Assembly (NCBI RefSeq): GCF_026212465.1
Contig: NC_080053.1
Location: 14,828,449-14,892,448, forward strand
Direction: 5' to 3'
Length of the DNA stretch: 64,000 nucleotides
Source of the DNA: Amaranthus tricolor
Lineage: Eukaryota; Streptophyta; Magnoliopsida; Caryophyllales; Amaranthaceae
Part shown: in pieces, positions 54,559 to 64,000 of the stretch
Numbering within the stretch: position 1 is the stretch's first letter
Layout of the letters: each line of letters opens with the position of its first letter
Translations under genes and position numbers: made by a program
The notes under the pieces: generated by a model
Database searches by the model: none
Seen by the model: only the letters and a program-made list of their open reading frames with translations
Told to the model about the DNA's origin: nothing

Positions 54559-55362
54559 GTGCCAAAGAAGCATAAAATCGCAACTTAATACGTAATTTCT
54601 AGCATACGACTATGATTTTTAATTCTAACCACTTCAACACAATAATATATACCAAATAGTGTTGTGTGCCAAGTTTCGTGCAAAACAAACCAAGTTTGAG
54701 GTACTTTATGCGCAAAAGTGCCAAAGAAGCATAAAAACACATAAAATCGCAACTTAACACGTAATTTCCAGCATATGACTATGATTTTTAATTCTAACAA
54801 CTTCAACAAAATAATATATACCAAATAGTGTTGTGCGCCAAGTTTCGTGCAAAACAAACCAAGTTTGAAATACTTTATGTGCAAAAGTGCCAAAAACGCT
54901 TAAAAACGCATAAAATCGCAACTTAACACATAATTTCTAGCATATGACTATGAATTTCAATTCTAACCACTTCAACACAATAATATATACCAAATAGTGT
55001 TGTGTGCCAAGTATCGTGCAAAACAAACCAAGTTTGAGCTACTTTATGTGCAAAAGTGCCAAAAACGTTGAAAAACGCATAAAATCGCAACATAACACGT
55101 AATTTCTAGCATATGACTATGATTTTCAATTCTAACCACTTCAACACAATAATATATACCAAATAGTGTTGTGTGCCAAGTTTCGTGCAAAATAAACCAT
55201 GTTTGAGCTACTTTATGCGCAAAAGTGCCAAAAACATTTAAAAACCCTTAAAATCGCAACTTAACACGTAATTTCTAGCATACGACAATGATTTTCAATT
55301 ATAACCACTTCAACACAATAATATATACCAAATAATGTTGTGTGCCAAGTTTCGTGAAAATA
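54559..55362. repeat. 169-bp tandem array, nearly five copies
   Basis: The phrase GTGCCAAA starts units at about 54559, 54718, 54887, 55056 and 55225. The first unit is 159 bp and the others 169 bp. Units contain ATCGCAACTTAACACGTAA and GTGTGCCAAGTTTCGTGCAA. They are about 90 percent alike, so the array is fairly young. ORFs here are repeat artefacts. Confidence 0.9.
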
Positions 55363-55374
55363 TGATACAAATGT

Positions 55375-55790
55375 GGTTGTATCAAATGAAGATACCAAAG
55401 GAGCCTAAACGAGGCTGCATTGGCTGTATACAAACCTCACAGAACAGGTCATGGCTTCAGATAGCATAGCAGCAAACTAGCGACCAGACCACGTTGCACG
55501 ACACGTGGAGACCAAACCAATGCATCCAGGACCTAGGCTAAAGTGGAAATGAAATCTTGGTACTTGGATCTAGCTATCAAGGTCCTAAAACCATTCTAAC
55601 AATCCCCGTGGACTCCTAGAAGCTGAGCTGAAAAAGGGCTGCTCGACAGTTTGCTAGATCAGAATTGTCGAAGTGTTTTTTTGTTTTATGTTTCTGTTTT
55701 AAGTGCCCATGTAATAGCACGTGCGTTTTAATTAGGCGTGTGCTAATATAGCCGTTATGTTAGTTGAGAGCTCTATATAAGGTCGACATT
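55375..55790 (+). repeat. Probable LTR fragment joined to a truncated copia element
   Basis: Non-coding. CTCTATATAAGG (about 55771-55782) looks like a plus-strand TATA box of an LTR. The copia RNase H frame of the neighbouring element stops at this junction (after SKNDNVDLI), so the junction is a breakpoint. The left edge is uncertain. Confidence 0.4.
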
Positions 55791-56911
55791 ATCATTCTTT
55801 GAGTAGAAAACTCCTTTATTGCTGGTTCCCTTTAAGTATCTAAGTATCCTCAGTACTGCTACCATGTGCTCCACTTGAGGTCGATGCATGAACTTACTTA
55901 CAATCCCCACTGCGTAGGCAATATCTGGTCTCGTGTGGAATAAGTAGATCAATTTTCCCACCATCCTTCTATAACGATCTTGATCTGCCACTTCTGCCCC
56001 TTCAACGATTTGTAGACCATGATTAGCTACCATAGGAGTATCTGCTGGCTTGCAGTCTAACATGCCTGTTTCTGCTAAGAGATTTAGAATGTACTTTCTT
56101 TGATTGATGAATCTCCCCTTCCTTGATCTTAGAACTTCTATTCCAAGGAAGTATTTCAGTTGTCCCAAATCCTTCATCTCAAACTCTTGGAATAATTTGC
56201 TCCTGAGACGATCAATTTCCTTGGAGTCGTTTCCGGTAATCACCATATCATCTACATAGATCACGAGGCATGTAATTTGATTTCCACTCCTCCTAAGAAA
56301 TAGAGTATATGGTCTGAGTTGCTCTATTTGTAGCCAAATCTCTTCATTGTTGTAGTGAATCTCCCAAACCACGCTCTAGGGGATTGTTTCAAGCCGTACA
56401 GTGCTCTTTTAAGTCGACACCCCTCTCCTTGGCTATACTTATCTGAGTACCCGGGTGGTGGCTTCATGTATACCTCTTCTTTAATCTCTCCATGTAAGAA
56501 GGCATTTTTTACATCAAATTGAAACAAAGGCCACTCTTTATTTGCTGCTACTAAGAAGAGGACGCGAATGGTATCAATTTTAGCCATAGGTGAGAATGTT
56601 TCTGAGTAGTCTAACCCGTAAGTTTGTGTGTACCCTTTAGCAACAAGCCTTGCTTTATACCGCTCAATGGTTCCATCAGCATGATATTTGACTGAAAAAA
56701 CCCATTTATAGCCAACCGTCTTCTTATCACCTGGTAATCTGCACTTCTCCCACGTTCCGTTTTTCTGGAGAGCCATGATTTCTTCGTCCATAGCTTGCTT
56801 CCACTTTGGTTCTTGGAGGGCTTCTTCAGTGGTTTTCGGAATGGTACCGGAATAAAGGGATTCATTGAAAGATACAGCTGTTTGTGATAGTTGTTCATCA
56901 TCCGGTCTACC
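55785..56911 (-). pseudogene. pol: copia reverse transcriptase, 3' end truncated
   Basis: From the hAT edge leftward: [100 protein letters not shown]; then a frameshift near 56335, and LVIYVDDMVITGNDSKEIDR, YRRMVGKLIYLFHTRPDIAY and LRILRYLKGTSNKGVFYSKN. RNase H, polypurine tract and 3' LTR are missing after about 55785. It continues on the other side of the hAT element at 60538 and was one gene before that insertion. Confidence 0.88.
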
Positions 56912-59900
56912 TAGGCATGACCACTGTCCGAGTTGGGCCGGTTCCGTTCCGGTTCCATCCGGTTCCGGTTCCATTTGAAACCTGTCGCGACCGGTTCCGG
57001 TTCCGGGCGGTTCCAAACGGTTCCTTGGCGGTTCATGAGGCGGTTCCAGTGGTTCCAACTCACGGGACGGGCGGGTCGGACCATCGGTTCCATTTTTATT
57101 TTTTCTCTAAATATTTATATAATAAAAAAATACTATAATATTGCGGACGTACCTTTGATGATTACTTGATTATTAGCGAAATTCATTGCTTGTCAAGTTG
57201 TCATCGTTATTAAAATATTTACTAAAAAGAATGAAAAAAATAAATTAATAAGAAATGAATCAATGATAATGTCGATAAAGATGATTAATAAAAAAAGAGG
57301 GAGAAAATGGACTTGAACCTAGTACCCAAAGGAATACTAAGCTGCCTACGTATCCCGAAGGAATCAAAGCCCACATAGTTCTTTGTCATACCTTTTATTT
57401 ATAGTTGTTGAATGTTGATTTATCGTTGCCGATTGATCCTATTCGTCTTCGTCATCATCATCTGGTTGGTTAGATGCTTCCGTTGACTCTCCTCCTGACG
57501 ATGATGCAGATGTATCCATCATCATCCATGGATCATCATCATCGTCTTGATCATCATCATTCCTTAGTCCTTGTGTTCGAATCTCCGCTTGATCCCAATC
57601 TTTCTTGCAAACACATATTTGAATACTATGTGGAGCAAGACGAGATCTCTTTTCGTCTAAAACTCTTCTACCTGCACTAAAAGCAGACTCCGACGCAATT
57701 GTTGACGCAGGAATTCATGATAAAATGGGAAATATTACAGATTTTTCTTTCCACCACTCTAAAATATTATAGCTACCTTGGTCAATTTCAAAGTGGTGTT
57801 TAAGATAACTATCTAATTCTAAATATGAGGTGGAGGGTGAAGAAGAAGATGATCCTACAAAACTATCATCTTGACTCATTATATTAGCTATTACCGAATT
57901 ATAATAAGAGGGACGTGCCGAAACGCTAGCACGCCTAAACATATCGCGTTTTGGGTTATATACAATAGCATAATAATCATAGAGTTCTGCTAAATATTTT
58001 TTACATGTTCCAACATAATTATGTACATCAGTAGGCGGGCGATCTAACGATTGGTAGTAAAATCCAATTACTTTAGTAAAGACTTCAGTTTTAAAACATG
58101 GGTCTAAAATGGTTGCAATTCCATAAATATAAGGAAAATAGGTAAAATATGTCTTCCATTTATCCATCATATCTGCAAGAATCGGCTTCAAATATGGGTT
58201 AGTATCATCATGCGTATGTTTAAGGAGATGATAAAAAATAGTAATACACTCATTTATTACTAAGTGAACGTTCGGTTCATAAAGATATGAAAAAATCTTA
58301 GTTGCGTGGTCATACGCTTCTAATATTTTATGTACACCTATAGTTAATTCCCATGTGTCATCAGCTATATAGCTATCTGTACACTCACTATACAGTTGTG
58401 TTATAACTAGACGATAAGCAATCGTCTTTCTTAATAAATCGTTGGTTGAGCACCAACGTGTAGGAGTATCTAATGACCAATACACTTTTTTTAGTTGATA
58501 TTGGTCACATAATTGTTTATATTGTCTCTTTATCTTTCCAATCCTAAGCCACTTCACTATATCTCTAATTGGATCTAATAAATCGCTTAACTGTTTTCTA
58601 CCTGCTTGGCAAGATAAGTTAATTATATGAGCACAACAACGTATGTGTAATAAGCTACCCCCAAGGATAAAACTAAATGCAGGTTCGTTATACAAAAGTT
58701 CTATACATTTAATGTTAGTGGTTGCATTATCAGTAAAACAACAAAATATCTTATCTAATAGGTTCCATTCTCTACATATCTCTACTAATCTATATTTTAT
58801 GTTTTCACCCGTATGTCTTTTAAGCATTGTCTCAAAAGCAATTATTCTTTTTTGAATAATCCAATTTTGATCTATCCAATGTGCTGTTACACACATATAA
58901 GATTCTAAATGTGGGGAAGCAAACCAAATGTCAGTTGTTATGCTAACCCTACCATTAAAAGATTTAAACATTTCTACTAATTCATAGCGCATTGTTTCTT
59001 ATAATTTAATTGTGCGTCGTTTAAGCGTGCTCCTAGGGATTGGTCTATATTGTGGTTGCAAAGTTTTTATAGTGAAACGCTCGTGTGCCCTACTTTCACC
59101 ATGGTTAAATGGCAATTCATCACAAATTACATACTTAGAAAATTCATCAATCATATCATTACGATTATATTTAAAAGGCATACATGTGCTGGGAATGTCC
59201 CATTGTCGGCTTCCACTTGTGGTCCCGCTGCCGCTTGCTGCATGAGTTTCTTTTGTGATTCTATGCTTCTTTGCCAAATGTTTGTTAAAAGATCCTGTAC
59301 CACCACCTAACACGTATTCACAAAACACAATAAATAAATTTTTATAAAATATGAATATATAATGTATGTATAAAAACTTAAAAAGTATTTACCTCTGGCG
59401 AAACTGTATAAACTAAGGGCTTTACTCCTTGACTTTCACAAATTTGACAAGTGCATAAGAAAACATCTGGATTGTCGGTTGGTTCTTTTGTAAAATACGA
59501 CCACACATGTGAAACAGCTCTACCACCAGGAGGTGGCATTGCCGGAAAAGGTTGTGTTACTGGTTCATCTTCATCTAAATAAATAATTTAAAATTATAAA
59601 ACTATAATTAAACAAATAAATAATTTAAAATTTAATTAATTTGAAAAATAAAATTATAAAACTAACCGATAGTTTGGAAATTGACTCGTTTACCACGAGC
59701 TTGTCTTTGTTGTTGTTCTTGTTGTTGTTCTTCATGTGATCTTGTTGACGACTGTCGAGATACATGTATCCCAATAGGGGTCGTTGGTTCCTCTTCTTGT
59801 TCTTCTTCTTCATCAATTTGTATTTCTCTTTCCATTTCTTCTGCATAATTATGTAATTCTGGGTCGTACCCATCTGGATAATTTGGTTCATAATTATAAT

Positions 59901-60537
59901 TACTAATCGAAGGTGTTGTTGATACCGACGGAGTAGAAGTGGCCTTTCTTTTGGACGAGCTAGAACCTCCCAATGATTTTGCCACTTTAGTAACCTTTTT
60001 TGAGGCTTTTTTCAAAAAAGAAGACCTGATTGATAATATTGAAATAATAATAGAATTAAGAAATAAATAAATAATTAATAGACTAATTATGTAATTAACT
60101 AAATTAAGAAATAATTAAAAGACTAATTATGTAATTAAGAGAATAATTGCGTAATTAAGAGAATAATTGCGTAATTAAGTAATTAAGTAGAGAGAGTAAG
60201 TAGAGAGAGTAGGAGAAGAGATGAGTTGTGAATGAAAATGATGGAAAGTGGTGGGTATTTATAGAAAAATCCCAACGGCTATAAACGGCTAGTTTCCAAC
60301 GGCTCTTTTCACGGTTCCATGGAACCGGTGGGCCGGTTCACCCGGACCGGTCCCGGTTCCGGTTCATGCAATTTTTTCCGGCGGTTTCACGGTTCCGGCA
60401 ACTTTTTTCCGGCGGTTTCACGGTTCCGCAGTTCGGGGCGGTTCGAAACCTGTCGCAAACGGTTCCGGTTTCGGATCCGGTTCCAAGCGGTTTGGGACCG
60501 GTTCGGTTCCGGGTAACCCGCCCCGTGGCCATCACTA
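56912..60537 (-). mobile_element. hAT transposon with transposase gene
   Basis: 3626 bp, flanked by the perfect 8-bp duplication GGTCTACC (56904-56911 and 60538-60545), inside copia pol. The ends TAGGCATGACCACTG and GTGGCCATCACTA form an imperfect inverted repeat. Both arms (about 56935-57090 and 60300-60520) are packed with GGTTCC/GGAACC words. The gene is on the minus strand with a short A/T-rich promoter region before the right arm. The transposase carries two stop codons, so this copy is probably not autonomous now. Confidence 0.93.
57439..60015 (-). pseudogene. hAT transposase, three exons, two in-frame stops
   Basis: Exon 1 (60015-59667) is acidic and Q-rich (MKKASKKVTKVAKSLGG, an EEEEQEEEP run). 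Exon 2 (59574-59393) contains the start of a BED zinc finger (HVWSYFTKEP, CTCQIC). Exon 3 (about 59308-57439) completes the finger (GSFNKHLAKKHR). It then has the RNase H-like core: FNGRVSITTDIW, CVTAHWID, FTDNATTN, RCCAHIINL, LDTPTRWCST and ATILDPCFK. The hAT dimerisation end follows: YLKHHFEIDQGSYNILEWWK, IASESAFSAGRRVLDEKR. Stops are TAA at 58999-59001 and TGA at 57715-57717, the latter where the family has arginine (a CGA to TGA change). The exon 2-3 phase does not match perfectly. The gene is otherwise open and of normal length. Confidence 0.88.
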
Positions 60538-61913
60538 GGTCTACCAATAGGGTATCGGGATCTCTGGGATTCATACTCGGGCTCATACCTATTAGGAGGC
60601 ATTCCTCTTGTACTTCGAGGGGGCAGATTATATTTCCTGGGGACAACAACACTACTTGGCACAATATGGTCAGTGGATATATCAATGGAAGGAGCAATAG
60701 GACTCAGTGTTACCTCTTGTTCGGCCACTTCTTATTCAGCCGAATGCTCAGGGACTGGAGTAGTAGTCTGAGGAGATGATTCAGTAACGATGTCAGTGGC
60801 AATATCGGTGGTAGTGCCTACTTGATCTTTGGGAGCTCGACTGTCAGCCAGGGGAGCCAAGGGATGAGTCAACCAGCTGAGATCCTCACTCATAATCTCC
60901 CCCTGAGATCGAGGTTGGGTGTAGTAAGGAGTTTGTTCGAAAAATTCACAGTCCATGGTGGTATAAAGTTTGTGATGCACAGAATCATAACATCCATATC
61001 CCTTTTGTGTAGTACCATACCCAAGAAACACACATTTGACTGCCCGTGGTTCAAACTTTGTTCGGACTCTAGATGGGAGATGGACATACACAACACAACC
61101 AAAGATTCGAGGTGGAAGGGAGTGAGAAGAGAGAACAGGAGTAAATGTATTGAGTGTGGCAAGAGGATTCTGGAATTCGAGGATTTTGTTGGGTAGGCGG
61201 TTGGTGAGATAAGTGGCAGTAGCAATAGCCTTAGGCCAATATTTGACAGGTACATGAGTGTCAAACATGAGAGCCCGTGCTACCTCAACAAGGGTACGAT
61301 TTTTGCGTTCAGCAACCCCATTTTGTTGTGGAGTGTCAGGGCAGGATGTTTGATGAATAAGACCATGATCAAGAAAAAATTGTTTCATTGCAGGAGAGAT
61401 ATATTCACCACCATTATCTGAGCGAAGGATTTTAGGTTTGGTATTGAACTGAGTGAGGATCATGTTATAGTATTTGACAAAGACTTCAAAAACCTCAGAT
61501 TTGTGTTTTAAAAAATAAACCCAGCACATTCGAGAACAATCATCAATAAATAACACAAAATATGAAAAACCATGAGAGTCAGTTTGTGGGGCTGGGCCCC
61601 ATACATTAGAATGCACTACATCAAAGGGTGTGGGAGCACGAGTATTACTAGGAGAATAAGAATGTTTATGACTCTTAGCTTGTACACAAGTTTCACAATC
61701 TAAGGGTTTAGTACAACTATTAAGAAAAGGAAAAAGTTGTTTTAGATAACCTAAAGATGGATGTCCTAAACGACGATGCCAAGTCCTCAATTGGTGAGCA
61801 GGAGATCCATGAGCAAGCATTGCACCACTCTTTTGAATCACCTCTTCGACATAGTACAGTCCACCTCGTTCAGTACCACGCCCAATGATCGTCTCCGTCT
61901 GAGCATCTTGCAC
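60538..61913 (-). pseudogene. pol: copia GAG-pre-integrase, integrase and linker
   Basis: 393 codons from 61913 to 60732: GRGTERGGLYYVEEVIQKSG, TWHRRLGHPSLGYLKQLFPF with CETC, DVVHSNVWGPAPQTDSHGFS (first catalytic Asp replaced: HSN where HSD is usual), VLFIDDCSRMCWVYFLKHKS, LRSDNGGEYISPAMKQFFLD, TPQQNGVAERKNRTLVEVAR and FGCVVYVHLPSRVRTKFEPR. After a TAA at 60732 the linker continues with SRYPIGRP up to the hAT target site. It is joined to the protease part by a frame break at 61914-61930. Confidence 0.88.
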
Positions 61914-61930
61914 AATAGAACGGTCAGAGG

Positions 61931-62632
61931 TTAAAGCACAGTACAGTTTAATTCTTTGGTTAACTGACTAACTGACAACAATTTATGAGATAAACTGGGA
62001 ATGAACAAGCAATTTTTAAGATGAAGTGAAGGAGAGATTTGGACAGGTCCAGCTTGGTCAACTGGGACAGAGTCCCCATTGGCAGTTTGTATGTGGGTTC
62101 GGTTAGATGTATGGGTGAATAAAAGATCACGGGAATCAAAGGTCATTGTATCCGTTGCCCCGCAGTCAAATATCCATTGTGGGTGGCGTTTATGGCCAAG
62201 GAGACTTGTGGAGATTGTTTTGGGCTTTATATTTGGGCCTAAGGGTTTGGAGGGTTTTGAGGTGGAGTTAAGGGTGTTGTGATTATTAATAGGAGTTGGG
62301 GTAAGGGTTTTGGTGTCCCCCCTTCTCTCTTCCTCCTTGAGGGCTAGACTTTCTCTCTCTTCCTTTTTTTGGTTTTCGCCATTGTAGTCCATCCCTTCTG
62401 TGGTTACTGTTTCTCCTTCCCCTTTGCAACAGTGACCTCCTTTACCTGATTTGCTACATGATGTATCGGGTTGGTCGGCAGTAATTAGGTGGGCCTTGCC
62501 GCCGGTCCGGCTTGCCGGTGCCTTGGTGGCGGCCCGCCGTTTCTGTAGATCATCCCACCACTCAGGGTATCCCACAATCTTGAAGCATCCTTCCTTAGTA
62601 TGCCGTGAACCTCCTTCTTGCACATTATATAA
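61931..62632 (-). pseudogene. gag: copia gag C-terminus and protease, 5' truncated
   Basis: It starts abruptly at about 62632 with NVQEGGSRHTKEGCFKIVGY, the remains of a zinc knuckle and the PEWW motif that usually follows it. A charged linker comes next, then the protease active site QWIFDCGATDTMTFDSRDLL, in which the usual DSG is DCG, and LFIPSLSHKLLSVSQLTKEL. The main part of gag, PBS and 5' LTR are absent. The truncation point abuts a 36-bp copy of the element's own integrase region (62629-62664). Confidence 0.82.
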
Positions 62633-62664
62633 GACCATGATCAAGAAAAAATTGTTTCATTGCA
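62629..62664. repeat. 36-bp duplicate of integrase sequence at the truncation point
   Basis: Identical, in the same orientation, to 61357-61392 (contains GACCATGATCAAGAAAAAAT); six more bases match after one difference. It sits exactly where the coding sequence of the element ends. Confidence 0.85.
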
Positions 62665-63500
62665 CGAGAGGTTCAACAATCCTCCCCCATTTAGAGTATA
62701 ACAAACCTCCTTCTTCCTTTACACATTAAGTATATAATTTCATTTCATGCATCAACGCTAATATCTCTACGGATTGAATTAACGCCTAGTATAAAACACT
62801 TCACAAACTATCGAACTAGAATGATGTCCCTACGGATTGAATCAACTGCCCCATCCAACCACTTGAAGGTTAAATACACACAAAATCAATAACACATTAT
62901 CATTTACCTTGACACATTATATAAGGCCGTATCCATATCTATTCATAAGTTTATCATAGTCGGATATGCCAATCTTTGACTACTTGAAGCGGCCAAAACT
63001 TCAAACTTATATAGGTAGGTTCTCACTACGTAAAACATATCCCCGTGATAAGAAACCACTGAGAGCTCTTCAACCCTTGACCTTGAGAACTTAAGCGACT
63101 ACCTTGTCATCACGGTCTAAAGCAACTATGGGTCATTCATCCTTGTTGCTTTCAAAGATTTTAAAGGACTTTACCACATTGAATTCAAGACACAATGCTA
63201 CTTGTGTGTGAATTGGGCCTTTTCCTTCAAACTTTGTTGACATAAACAGATCTCAATTGACGCTTGTTCAATTGACACCTTACTTATGGTTAATAAAACA
63301 ATTAGAACGTAATGTTTACATAATCAAGAATTATGACCCCTTTAACAAAAAATCCTTGCAGTAGGCTGTGCCTATGAGCAATTTGTCCGGATCTTATCTT
63401 TAAACACTTGATTATAACTTCTACCCAAAATCGTTGCGCAATCTTATGAATTTCCACCGGTGATAATTGCTTTGGCAACAAGGTTATCTCAAACATGAGA
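62665..63500. other. Non-coding sequence, probably 3' part of another copia element
   Basis: No gene. A phrase CTACGGATTGAAT.AA repeats at about 62768 and 62832. CCTCCCCCATTT at 62683 resembles an inverted polypurine tract. Confidence 0.4.
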
Positions 63501-63990
63501 TTTCTTAATCATTTCGCTTCATTCACTGCTTAAGCAAGCACCATGAATTTCGCGAACATAGCGAAATTTGTTGTGCACGTTTTTTTCTTGGAAGCCCATA
63601 AAATGGCACCTCCCCCATAAACAAATACCCAACCACTAGTTGAAGAATTTTTTTTATCTATTAATGATCCAATTAGCATCAAAATGACCTTCCAAAACAG
63701 GAGGTTCACCACTATAAGTTATACCATAACCCATGGTACTCTTTTACTCGTCATAACATACATCAAAGGTCCAATAACCTAATGATGGTTGTCCTTGCAA
63801 CGAGTGCATATGTATCGAGGTGACCGATACCATGCTTTTGTCTAAAGCTTTGTGCCACTAAACGGGCCTTAAACTTATCAATAGTTCATCAATCTTCATT
63901 TTCTAGATTGCATCACTAGAACTCAATAGGTCACTTTTCGCGTTTTAATAAATATAGAACACTAAAAGTAATATCATTCTAGTACATTTG
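63501..63990 (-). pseudogene. pol: Fragments of copia RT and RNase H
   Basis: RNase H remnant from about 63712: VILMLIGSLIDKKNSSTSGW, VFVYGGGAILWASKKKTCT, TNFAMFAKFMVLA, matching the usual DWN.D..STSGW..GGGAISW.SKKQTC pattern with damaged residues. Farther right, on the minus strand near 63815-63880, FKARLVAQSFRQKHGIGHLD is the [14 protein letters not shown] segment. The RT catalytic part between them is deleted. Strongly decayed and older than its neighbours. Confidence 0.7.
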
Positions 63991-64000
63991 ACCAAAAAAC

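Noticed and set aside
54585..54893. 102-codon ORF with internal repeats
   Set aside because: It is the translation of the 169-bp tandem array and is not open in other copies.

Overview
This is a plant nuclear window, almost certainly from a dicot, made almost entirely of transposable elements inserted into one another. The evidence is AT-rich sequence, GT-AG introns in the transposon genes, plant lineages of Ty3/gypsy and Ty1/copia elements with plant-type primer binding sites (TGGTATCAGAGC), hAT, Mutator-like and CACTA transposons, and a very long TA microsatellite. A Caryophyllales host is possible but this is only a guess. I see no rRNA, tRNA, CRISPR or bacterial-type features, and no intact ordinary host gene. 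All element boundaries below come from terminal repeats and target-site duplications (TSDs) read directly in the sequence.

Layout. 1-19358: a minus-strand Tekay/Del-type chromovirus (gag-protease 2877-4523, pol 186-2876) with its left LTR cut by the window edge. A non-autonomous hAT element (4581-5791, TSD GAAGTTAC) sits at the start of its gag. A plus-strand 10.7-kb SIRE/Maximus-type copia element (6106-16773, TSD TATAC) sits inside its 5' LTR and carries gag, pol and a third ORF of 558 codons. The whole nest is inserted in the gag of another minus-strand gypsy element (19359 to about 22100). 22100-26325: degraded LTR debris. 26326-33239: a decayed minus-strand copia element (TSD AAAGG) with an unusually long leader holding a 129-codon ORF and a 51-codon membrane-protein ORF with its own TATA box. 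33756-34112: a short plus-strand ORF resembling the first exon of a receptor-like kinase. 34916-41519: a decayed minus-strand copia element (TSD AAAAC) interrupted by a 1.6-kb gypsy solo LTR (36554-38187, TSD AGCTA). 43941-45385 and 47284-48762: two solo LTRs related to the SIRE-type element. 45591-52245: several small DNA-transposon derivatives, including two fold-back Mutator-like elements with 9-bp TSDs. 52347 to about 55362: one end of a CACTA element with subterminal repeats, a 1.4-kb TA microsatellite, two exons of a Ulp1-like (C48) protease and a 169-bp tandem array. 55773-62644: a truncated minus-strand copia element split by a 3.6-kb hAT transposon (56912-60537, TSD GGTCTACC) that still carries a nearly complete three-exon transposase gene. 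63500-64000: fragments of one more copia element.

The elements are parasites and relics of different ages rather than a cooperating gene set. The relative ages can be read: the outer gypsy gag is oldest, then the Tekay element (its visible LTR ends are identical over 151 bp), then the SIRE-type element (about 4 differences between 1247-bp LTRs). The two youngest retroelements are each close to intact apart from single in-frame stop codons.
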